Of a stretch of 64,000 nucleotides of DNA, positions 41,760-49,094 are shown one piece after another; within the stretch, counting starts at the first letter, position 1, and each line of letters opens with the position of its first letter. The translations under genes were made by a program, and so were the position numbers. Under the pieces are notes generated by a model, which did not search any database, had not been told where the DNA came from, and was given only the letters and a program-made list of their open reading frames with translations. Source of the stretch: Bacteroidales bacterium UBA1181 (GTDB taxonomy: Bacteria; Bacteroidota; Bacteroidia; Bacteroidales; Paludibacteraceae); contig DBYR01000019.1 of the NCBI GenBank assembly GCA_002310215.1, positions 1 through 64,000 of the forward strand, given 5' to 3'.

Positions 41760-43537
41760 GAAGGATATATGGAAATATATCTGGGTGGGTTGAAAATAAT
41801 TTGCTGACCTTCGCTTTTTTCTTCGTCCCTTTTGTGAACTTCTCTCCAGTGGCGTGTGGGGTGATTCTCTTGTGCGCCATCATTTCATTGTGGGATAATG
41901 TTCGAAGTGGAATGAATTGGAGCAAGCTGAATGTAATATCGCTTCTTGTCTTTGCGTTTATGCTTTACTCCACGTTGGCATCTGTCCTGCTTCATGCTGA
42001 TTTCCAATCTGTCTCACGGCTGCAATTCCAGATACGATTACCATTGTTGCTTTTTTCGCTCGCTTTTTTAATTCGGGGCTATAAAGGGTTCCCTTTACGT
42101 AGAGCTTTGAAGTTTTTTGCGCTTGGCTCATACGGAATGGCGCTGGTCGTGCTCATGGTCTTTGGATATTCATTGGTGATGGATTTCAATGATGTGCCCA
42201 GATCGTTTATGAACATATCCATGTGTTTCCAATGTGTGGTGAATATGATTGTTCATCGCACGTACATGTGTTTTGATTTGTTGACAGCCTTGCTTATATT
42301 TTATTTCCTTTTTTCTGATGCGTGGAGTAGGCGTAGGGTCTATATATTTATAGGGCTTATCGCATTTACCGGGTTATTTGTTTTCCTGACTGATGCGAGG
42401 ATTTCCCTATTATCCTTTATGATACTTCTTTTTAGTATCGTTCTCAAAGAGGTAAGGAGATATGTCTCCGGTTGGCATTATATCGCTTTATTGTCCGTCT
42501 GTCTCGTCGGACTGTTCTTTGTGTTGTCTCAAAGCGAGCGGGTGAATAATATTCTGCTCTCTTGGAACGATGCCTCTTATTCATTGGCGAACGCCGATCC
42601 TCGGTTCAGGATATGGAGTTGTGGTTTGGAATTGTTCAAGAAATGTCCAAACCCGCTTTGGGGATATGGATGCGGAGCCGCCAAGGATTTATTGCAGGCG
42701 GAATATGCAAGGCGGAATTTTGTGTCGGCGATCGATTCTCATTGGGAAATGCACAATCAGTTCTTGGAGATCTTAGTTGAGAATGGGGTGTTCGGGTTGT
42801 TCATGTTCATAGGCGTGTTATCATTACCGATGTTCCTTAAATCCCCACTCCAACGTTTTTATTATATCTGGTTGCCGATATTATGTGTTAATCTCTTTTT
42901 TGAGTCTATGCTGAGCCGGGCGATTGGGACGTATCCGATAGCTTTGATATTACTGTTGGCCGGATTATCCGATGGAATGGGGAATTTTGTTCCGAATGTA
43001 ATGTGGAAACGCTTTTGTGTCATATCCTTTTTGATCGCTGTATTGGGTGTTTCCGTGAAATATATCCATAAGGATAAAAGAGATGCGTATGCGGCGTTCC
43101 AGCGTTTCTTCGAACGGGTGGATATCTTGCCTGGCAATCCTCCTCAGGAGTTGAATGGTGTATATGGAATGCGCATTGATAATCACATAGAGTCGGAGGT
43201 TTGGCGGAATAATGCGGTAATGTACCATTGCTTAGATAAAAAATCAGTTGAGGCTGCGGATTCAGTATCCTTTTCGCTGTATATGTATGTTTCTGAGGAT
43301 TTTGATGCGGATGTGTTGCAGATCCGTGTGGAGGAACGTACGCAAAAGGCCTATGTGGCGTCGTATGATATGAACAGAAAAGGGGAGTGGCAGTTACTTT
43401 CCGTACGGGAAAGCGGATTGTATGGGAATGTGGTTTTCACCATTTCATGCGCCCAAAAAAATGTGGCTGACTTTTCGTCCTTAAACGGGTATGCTCTATT
43501 CGCCTATCCAAGGATAAATGTGGTCCGGGGGAAGTGA
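41744..43537 (+). CDS. O-antigen ligase/polymerase-family protein with C-terminal extension
   Basis: A 597-residue protein. Residues about 1-425 hold roughly twelve helices and the Wzy_C/WaaL domain, with the large loop NADPRFRIWSCGLELFKKCPNPLWGYGCG and the His of HWEMHNQFLEILVENGVFG, the ligase signature. Residues about 430-597 are soluble and unrelated to the ligase core, ending in a beta-rich region (a possible carbohydrate-binding fold). It should attach or polymerise polysaccharide in the periplasm. ATG 41744 overlaps the EpsG gene by 16 bases; ATG 41753 is possible. Followed by a palindromic terminator. Confidence 0.85.
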   Translation: MDIMVRRIYGNISGWVENNLLTFAFFFVPFVNFSPVACGVILLCAIISLWDNVRSGMNWSKLNVISLLVFAFMLYSTLASVLLHADFQSVSRLQFQIRLPLLLFSLAFLIRGYKGFPLRRALKFFALGSYGMALVVLMVFGYSLVMDFNDVPRSFMNISMCFQCVVNMIVHRTYMCFDLLTALLIFYFLFSDAWSRRRVYIFIGLIAFTGLFVFLTDARISLLSFMILLFSIVLKEVRRYVSGWHYIALLSVCLVGLFFVLSQSERVNNILLSWNDASYSLANADPRFRIWSCGLELFKKCPNPLWGYGCGAAKDLLQAEYARRNFVSAIDSHWEMHNQFLEILVENGVFGLFMFIGVLSLPMFLKSPLQRFYYIWLPILCVNLFFESMLSRAIGTYPIALILLLAGLSDGMGNFVPNVMWKRFCVISFLIAVLGVSVKYIHKDKRDAYAAFQRFFERVDILPGNPPQELNGVYGMRIDNHIESEVWRNNAVMYHCLDKKSVEAADSVSFSLYMYVSEDFDADVLQIRVEERTQKAYVASYDMNRKGEWQLLSVRESGLYGNVVFTISCAQKNVADFSSLNGYALFAYPRINVVRGK

Positions 43538-43551
43538 TTATTCCTGTTGCG

Positions 43552-43571
43552 CGCAAGATCTTGCGGTTTTT
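43552..43571 (+). terminator. Terminator of the polysaccharide operon
   Basis: CGCAAGATCTTGCG (43552-43565) is a perfect palindrome (stem CGCAA, loop GATC) followed by GTTTTT. It lies between the convergent ligase and GLUG genes. Confidence 0.65.
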
Positions 43572-43578
43572 GTAAGGA

Positions 43579-45309
43579 TCATCTTACAATTAATTCGATG
43601 CCGTTTATGAGGTATACGCCAGATGGTATGGGTATCCTCTTCTCTTCCATGGAGGAGATGCTAAAGTTTGTTATGTGTCTGCCGTCTATGGAGTAGATGT
43701 CGACTACTATGTTTTCTTTGGAATAGAGAAATAATTCGCTAAATCCACCTATCACTTTCAGGTTATTTACCCGTGTAATTTGGTCTTCTTGCCACTCAAG
43801 ATAAATGAACACGTCACCTGAAGGCATTACGAATGACAATTGGTTATTTTCTACTGTTATAGGCACTGAATCCATGTTACAGATCGCGGTGGCACCAGAC
43901 AAGGTGTATCCTGGGTCGGGAGTAACATTTAATTTCACTTCTTTCCCTTCCGAGAACGCCAATAGGTTTTCTTCTATTATTCCATGAAAATTATATACTA
44001 ACACATTGTAGATGGGGGAGGAAAGATTGGCAAAGTAAGGATATTTGCTGTCACCCAAGCAAGCCCAATGTGAGAATATGGAGTCTTGGGCCTCGTCCAC
44101 CCATGCATTTAGATTATCGGTAAGTACCTGAAAACTATCGGGATGGATAATGGAGCAATCCGTCATAATGCCGTTATTACTATTGACTAACGTTAAGTTT
44201 TGGCCCATTGCGTAACAGTGGTTTAAATTGCCTTCATTTGACGACAGGATAGATACGCTTGTCCCAGGGACATAGACAACTCCGGATGTATATATGTTAT
44301 AGATATTCCCTGAAAATTCATTTACTCCGATGGCTCCGCCTCCTTGTGATACGGAACATAAAACATTTCCAATATTGTATGAATTGTATATGAGTCCTTC
44401 TACACCGTCAAATCCTCCATTGTAGCCGACCAATCCGCCGACCTCTTTCTCCGCGGATAATTCTCCACGATTATAATTGTTGAAGAATAGGCCATCGTTT
44501 CTTCCCACTATGCCTCCCACTTTTTGTTTGCCTGATACGAAGGAATTGTTTGCGCAATTCTGTACAATTCCCATAGGGCGGTTGTAGCAATTGGAAAAAG
44601 AGGAGAATCCTCCGTTGTACCCTACTAATCCACCGGACCCCGTATAGCCGTATATTTCGCCGTAATTATAACTTTTGTATAGACCACCATAATTGTATCC
44701 GCAAATGCCTCCTGTGGCAAGATAACTGCGTATAGTCGCTTCATTTCGACATTGTGATACGACTCCAAAATTTCCTCCGACTATACCCCCGGCGTATTGC
44801 CAAGATTCCACATCACAGCCTTCGTTCGAGCAATTAGAAATAACCCCACTACTTGCGCCAGCTATAGCGCCCGCCCAAAAGGATGCATATATGGATCCCT
44901 GAACGATAAGGTTGGAGATTTTCCCGTATGGGCCAACGTATCCAAATAATCCTCTGTATGACGTTCTTGCTCCTCTTGTTTGGATATATATATTGCTGAC
45001 AGTGTGCCCATCCCCATTGAAATCGCCTTCGAAATAATTTTCTATTGAACCTATTGAACTCCAGTCGGACAGATTTTCTCCACATACCGTGGATAAGTTA
45101 ATGTCGTTTGCCAGTTTGAAGAAATATCCTTTGTAATCCGTTCCCTGATTGACTTCCTGCGCAAGTATTTGTAGATCGACTTCCGATTTTATAAGGTAAG
45201 GGGAGCGTTGTGTGCCTTCTCCCTCCCATTTCTGACCCATGGTTTGTGCGGTGGATGAGAAAAAAGGCAGCGAACAGAATAGTAATATTATATGAAGTAA
45301 TCTATACAT
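43579..45309 (-). CDS. Secreted GLUG-repeat surface protein
   Basis: A 576-residue protein with a signal peptide (MYRLLHIILLFCSLPFFSSTAQT). Residues about 30-380 are GLUG-type repeats forming a beta solenoid (YRGLFGYVGPYGKISNLIV, AGGIVGGNFGVVSQC, GGLVGYNGG occurring twice). Then comes an InlB B-repeat-like beta domain (KEVKLNVTPDPGYTLSG ... FVMPSGDVFIYLEW), and a C-terminal tail (LFLYSKENIVVDIYSIDGRHI ... GVYLINGIELIVR) of the type IX sorting kind. It is probably secreted and surface-attached as an adhesin-like protein. Convergent with the polysaccharide operon. Confidence 0.85.
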   Translation of the reverse strand: MYRLLHIILLFCSLPFFSSTAQTMGQKWEGEGTQRSPYLIKSEVDLQILAQEVNQGTDYKGYFFKLANDINLSTVCGENLSDWSSIGSIENYFEGDFNGDGHTVSNIYIQTRGARTSYRGLFGYVGPYGKISNLIVQGSIYASFWAGAIAGASSGVISNCSNEGCDVESWQYAGGIVGGNFGVVSQCRNEATIRSYLATGGICGYNYGGLYKSYNYGEIYGYTGSGGLVGYNGGFSSFSNCYNRPMGIVQNCANNSFVSGKQKVGGIVGRNDGLFFNNYNRGELSAEKEVGGLVGYNGGFDGVEGLIYNSYNIGNVLCSVSQGGGAIGVNEFSGNIYNIYTSGVVYVPGTSVSILSSNEGNLNHCYAMGQNLTLVNSNNGIMTDCSIIHPDSFQVLTDNLNAWVDEAQDSIFSHWACLGDSKYPYFANLSSPIYNVLVYNFHGIIEENLLAFSEGKEVKLNVTPDPGYTLSGATAICNMDSVPITVENNQLSFVMPSGDVFIYLEWQEDQITRVNNLKVIGGFSELFLYSKENIVVDIYSIDGRHITNFSISSMEEKRIPIPSGVYLINGIELIVR

Positions 45310-45327
45310 TATATGCTAATCTTTAGT

Positions 45328-46110
45328 TTATTCTTCGATTTTACCTGTCATGGGATTGTAGTAGTCCGTATATATGAGATCTACATCTGTTCCTAAATGT
45401 TCATCAAAAAAATCTAATGAATTGCTTGTATACATTGCAATTTTAATAGGCAGAAGGCATCTTATGCGGGATATTTCCTTGAAATTATCGGTAGTGGAAT
45501 TCGCTATGAAATCTATTCTTGTTTTCCCATTCAAAAGATTCTCAATAATTTCTTCGGTTAAATTAGTAGCGGGATGGGAATACATAGGGTGATATCCCGC
45601 TTCCCTTAGGCGAGTGAAATCTTCAATCGAGAAGGCTTCGACATACACACGGTTTCTGATTCCGGAAAGGCTTTTATCTAATATTTCCACATCAGATATT
45701 TTATCGGTGACCAGAAATACGGAGGGATTTTGTTGTAGGATTTCCACCACTTCATCTATTGAAATAGGGGTTAACTCCCCATAGATAAGCGACGATTTAA
45801 ATGATTCGAGTGTGATAGCGCTATCACCCAGTTCCGAATGTCCTGTGACGTTATTGAAGCTTTCCCAATCGTGAGCCGCCACTAAATGGCCATCCGAAGT
45901 GACGACCATGTCTATTTCAATGAAGGTATAGCCGTTCCTTATGGATTGCATGATAGCTTCCCTGCTATTACTGTATATCATCCAACTGATCTCACCGCCT
46001 GCTCCTCCTCCATGCGCTATGTAATTCGGGAATGTCTGGGCATTTAGAGTCAGGAAGTGCAGAAATAATATTGATAATATAGTCAGACGCCTTTTCATTG
46101 TACATGGCAT
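45328..46110 (-). CDS. Glycerophosphodiester phosphodiesterase-like secreted protein
   Basis: 260 residues from 46110; the start MKRRLT at 46098 gives a more typical signal peptide ending LNA-QT. The GDPD barrel is recognisable: IAHGGG, SNSREAI, FIEIDMVVTSDGHLVAAHD, and later SHPATN and IYTDYYNP. The usual His-Arg pair of the family is HG here, so the phosphate contact differs while the His and the E/D/H metal and base residues remain. The enzyme hydrolyses glycerophosphodiesters in the periplasm. It is transcribed in the same direction as the LtaS-like gene upstream, but a terminator and its own promoter lie between them. Confidence 0.88.
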   Translation of the reverse strand: MPCTMKRRLTILSILFLHFLTLNAQTFPNYIAHGGGAGGEISWMIYSNSREAIMQSIRNGYTFIEIDMVVTSDGHLVAAHDWESFNNVTGHSELGDSAITLESFKSSLIYGELTPISIDEVVEILQQNPSVFLVTDKISDVEILDKSLSGIRNRVYVEAFSIEDFTRLREAGYHPMYSHPATNLTEEIIENLLNGKTRIDFIANSTTDNFKEISRIRCLLPIKIAMYTSNSLDFFDEHLGTDVDLIYTDYYNPMTGKIEE

Positions 46111-46155
46111 TGTTTACATGGTTAATCTGGCATAAAGTGTCGGATAAACCGCCTG

Positions 46156-46185
46156 CAAATGTAATAAGTTTTAGGATAAAACAAA
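46156..46185 (-). promoter_or_regulatory. Promoter of the GDPD gene
   Basis: Minus strand TTTG (46182-46185), 18 bases, TACATTTG (46156-46163), about 45 bases before the start codon. Confidence 0.75.
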
Positions 46186-46217
46186 AAAGTGGAGTTAGTG
46201 TAAACATAACTCCACTT
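46182..46217 (-). terminator. Terminator of the LtaS-like gene
   Basis: AGTGGAGTTA (46188-46197) and TAACTCCACT (46207-46216) form perfect 10-base arms. On the minus strand TTTTTTGTTTT follows. The tail overlaps the -33 box of the GDPD promoter. Confidence 0.9.
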
Positions 46218-46239
46218 TCCATGCTATTTGAAATAGTGA

Positions 46240-47997
46240 TTATTCCTTGGTCTCTTTATTCTCCTGGAAGAAATCGCTACGTATGATCATCCCGCACAAA
46301 TCCGAGAGATCCCCCTCGTTCATCGTTCGTTCAATAGGTTTTGTCAAGTCACAACCAATACCTCTCCATGGGTAGTTGTCCAACTTGAAGATACTTAACA
46401 GAGTTGGATAGATGTCCATGTGGTAGGTCGTATCCGTGATCTCTTTTGTCTGTAGGTTCTTAGGCGAGTGGATGATAAATGGCACGAAATAGGAAGCGTC
46501 AGCGGCATTTAATGCCTTTCCTGTTTCGGATCCGGCGAAATCTTGTCGGCTATCATTGAATATCGAGTGGTCGCCTACAATGACGATTGTCGTGTTTTGC
46601 ATTTTAGGGTTATCCTTCACTGCGTCCAAAAATTGTCCGATACATCTGTCCGTATAGTTCACGCTCTTCAGGTAATTGATTTTATCTGTTGGAAGTCCGT
46701 CGTTAGGGACTTCGAGCGTGGAAAGGCCAGCATATTTCCAGAACGGAGCGTGGGAGGCCATTGTAACAGCTTGGATGCAATATGGTTCAGGAATGGAATC
46801 TATTGTCGCCGCCAAGTCGTTGAACAGTTCCTCATCCGAACATTCTTTAGCATATAAGGTCGGATAGCCCCATGGTTTGGAAATGTTTATTTGGTTCCAT
46901 GCGGAAGCGTCGGTAGGGATTCTCATGATGTTGTGTGATCCTAACTTTGCCATCGCATCGCCAATTGAATAATATTTATTGTTGGTGTATGCAAAGCTGA
47001 CCGCCTCGTATATCAAAGGCATGAGTCCTGTGTTGATGGTCAACTGGGCGTCGCTGGATGCTCCACGTTGTGTCTGGGCGCTCATTTTTACTCCGTAAAT
47101 GGAATTTGTTTGCGTCAGTTTGTTCAGATTGGGGGTGATTTCCTGCCCGTTGATGTTTTTGCCGATAACCCAACCCTCTAAGCTTTCGAACAAGATGATA
47201 ACCAAGTTGTCTCGTAAGGTGTCCTGTTTATTGGTAAATGACATGTGGGACGTGATTTTGGCGATCTGGTCATCTGTCAGTTGAGACTTTGCTGGTATAT
47301 CCTCGAGATTAGAATAGAAATATATTTCCGACCATAAGTTAGAAAATATGGTGTAGTCGGCGGCAAATGTTTTTCGTCCCTCTCCAGTTACGTTTAATTG
47401 CTTGCAGATGTTTGTCGGCATCCCCCAAATATTATGGAAGTGGACGGGCTTAATCATGAATAGGAAGATGGAGATGAGCAATGCCGGTACGCCTAATCTC
47501 CAATGTATTTGCTCTGGTTGGTTCAGTTTTTTCAGCCACACGTAGATGAATGCTCCTGTTATGATAAACATCAGTATATCGGAGAAGTGGATGAATACGA
47601 AAATACTATCCCAAAAGCCATTCATGTTTCCTACAATTCGGAAGTCATAACCCGTAATCATTAATCCGTGGCTACGTAAACTGATTAGGTTCGCCCAGAT
47701 CCAGATATCTAATATGAAATCCAGGACAAAACCGCCGATAAAGTATTTGGAACAAAGACCTACTGCCACAAAGAACAATGCAACACCCACATAGATGGAA
47801 TAGTTTACAAGGAACTCATTGATGGGAGATTCGCATCCCGACCAAATATGTAATCCGTTGTTAACCGTATTTGTGAACAATAAAAGTTTAACAAGGACAG
47901 TTACGAAAAATGCCGCGATGAATATCCACTTGTTTCTATCCATATCTTTGGGTATGGATTTTAGGTAATCTTTGATTTTTGCGATGACCGTGTTCAT
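46240..47997 (-). CDS. LtaS/OpgB-type phosphoglycerol transferase
   Basis: A 585-residue protein with about five N-terminal membrane helices (to residue about 180) and a periplasmic sulfatase-fold domain. Marks: VIILFESLEGWVIG with the metal-binding Glu, QRGASSDAQLTINTG at the nucleophile site, IPTDASAWNQ, and IVIVGDHSIFND. LtaS-type enzymes transfer glycerol phosphate or phosphoethanolamine from phospholipids. The usual nucleophile Thr (GKTSD) is Ser here (GASSD). A Gram-negative cell would use it to decorate a glycan or periplasmic glucan. A minus-strand -7 box TAAATTTG lies at 48033-48040. Confidence 0.88.
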   Translation of the reverse strand: MNTVIAKIKDYLKSIPKDMDRNKWIFIAAFFVTVLVKLLLFTNTVNNGLHIWSGCESPINEFLVNYSIYVGVALFFVAVGLCSKYFIGGFVLDFILDIWIWANLISLRSHGLMITGYDFRIVGNMNGFWDSIFVFIHFSDILMFIITGAFIYVWLKKLNQPEQIHWRLGVPALLISIFLFMIKPVHFHNIWGMPTNICKQLNVTGEGRKTFAADYTIFSNLWSEIYFYSNLEDIPAKSQLTDDQIAKITSHMSFTNKQDTLRDNLVIILFESLEGWVIGKNINGQEITPNLNKLTQTNSIYGVKMSAQTQRGASSDAQLTINTGLMPLIYEAVSFAYTNNKYYSIGDAMAKLGSHNIMRIPTDASAWNQINISKPWGYPTLYAKECSDEELFNDLAATIDSIPEPYCIQAVTMASHAPFWKYAGLSTLEVPNDGLPTDKINYLKSVNYTDRCIGQFLDAVKDNPKMQNTTIVIVGDHSIFNDSRQDFAGSETGKALNAADASYFVPFIIHSPKNLQTKEITDTTYHMDIYPTLLSIFKLDNYPWRGIGCDLTKPIERTMNEGDLSDLCGMIIRSDFFQENKETKE

Positions 47998-48041
47998 ATT
48001 TTTTAAAATTTTATATTATATTTTTTTCTGCGCAAATTTAA

Positions 48042-48791
48042 TCATTTCATCTGTTTTTCTTTCCATTCCCTAAGACCAATTTTTTTGATGATTTTGTTAA
48101 TTGTTTCAGGGCCTAATATCCTTGAGAAGCATTTTTTTATTTTGGAAGCGACTCGTACATGTTTTGGCATCCAGGAGCCCGCAAAGTGATGGATACAATA
48201 ACTGTTCTCCGTAAGGCTCAATTTTCCCGTATTTTGGGAAATCGGGCAAAAATATTCTGAAGGGTACATGGTGGTGAGGTTTTCAAAATCCTGGTATGAG
48301 TTGTTCATGATTAATCCCCTCTCCAGCATGTAATTTGTTATTAGGGTTGTGTTTGTTGTGAGGTCGAATGTGTTATCTTCATTGACGAAGTGCCGGTTGT
48401 CATAATCTCGTAAGAGTTCCTTCACCCATGTGCCACCTTTCTCGCTTGCCATCATTCCTGTTGGCACATATCCGCTGCTCTCAAATCCGGAAAATGCGTG
48501 CAGGTGCAGGAATGGTGTTAGACTTTTAAGCACTTCCACATCGGTGTCCATGTAAATCCCACCTTCCATGTAAAGCGCATATAGCCGAACATAATCGGTG
48601 ACAAAAGCGAATTTCCTATTTTCGTATGCTTCCTTCACATAGGTGTTGGATTGTATATCGAATGTCTCCTCGTCCCATCTCTTTATCTCGTAGTCCGGCA
48701 TGTGTTTTTTCCATGACTCGATGCATTTCAGCGCCAATGAGGGCATCTCTCCTCTTCCAAACCAACAATAGTGTATTATTTTCGGAATCAT
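48042..48791 (-). CDS. Glycosyltransferase family 32 (capsular polysaccharide type)
   Basis: A 249-residue cytosolic GT-A enzyme. It opens MIPKIIHYCWFGRGEMPSLALKCIESWKKHMPDYEIKRW, the standard GT32 start, and has the sugar-nucleotide and metal site GGIYMDTDVEVLK (DTD). YVRLYALYMEGG and HHFAGSWM are also typical. It transfers a hexose, in an unknown linkage, to surface polysaccharide. Stop at 48042, 44 bases before the LtaS-like start; both point left and may be co-transcribed, although LtaS has its own -7 box. Confidence 0.9.
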   Translation of the reverse strand: MIPKIIHYCWFGRGEMPSLALKCIESWKKHMPDYEIKRWDEETFDIQSNTYVKEAYENRKFAFVTDYVRLYALYMEGGIYMDTDVEVLKSLTPFLHLHAFSGFESSGYVPTGMMASEKGGTWVKELLRDYDNRHFVNEDNTFDLTTNTTLITNYMLERGLIMNNSYQDFENLTTMYPSEYFCPISQNTGKLSLTENSYCIHHFAGSWMPKHVRVASKIKKCFSRILGPETINKIIKKIGLREWKEKQMK

Positions 48792-49094
48792 TTCGTATCT
48801 TTCAAAATATTAGTGTTGTACATGGTCGTTCCCTTTTGCTGGAACCGTCCTTTTTAACGGACGCAAAACTACTTTTTTTTTTGTAATCTGAAAAATCTTT
48901 GGAGACGTTTTCTTTAGAATGTGGCAGGTCTCCCGCTCTTAAATTTGAACGGAATGTTGTACACGTGCTGTTGTTTGGTGCCATGATATGTTTTTTGAAT
49001 CTGTTCGATCGATTAGGACGGACGGTGAATGTTTAGAAAATGGAAGCACCAGAGATTGTTCCCTGGTGCTTCTGTTTTTGGTGATAGGATGGAT
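48792..49094. other. Gap between the C25 and GT32 genes
   Basis: 303 bases without a gene. It holds a minus-strand -7 box TAGTTTTG (48864-48871) that probably starts the GT32 transcript, a small hairpin CGTCC/GGACG in that leader, and the terminator of the C25 gene at 49043-49072. Confidence 0.5.
49043..49072 (-). terminator. Terminator of the C25 peptidase operon
   Basis: GAAGCACCAG (49043-49052) and CTGGTGCTTC (49063-49072) pair perfectly over 10 bases; CATTTTC follows on the minus strand and TTTTT on the plus strand. Confidence 0.75.

Noticed and set aside
45085..45100. GTGGATAAG as a DnaA box
   Set aside because: A single near match inside the GLUG gene on the coding strand; no cluster around it.
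48802..48984. 60-codon minus-strand frame between C25 and GT32
   Set aside because: No start signal, no family, and it covers the GT32 promoter region.
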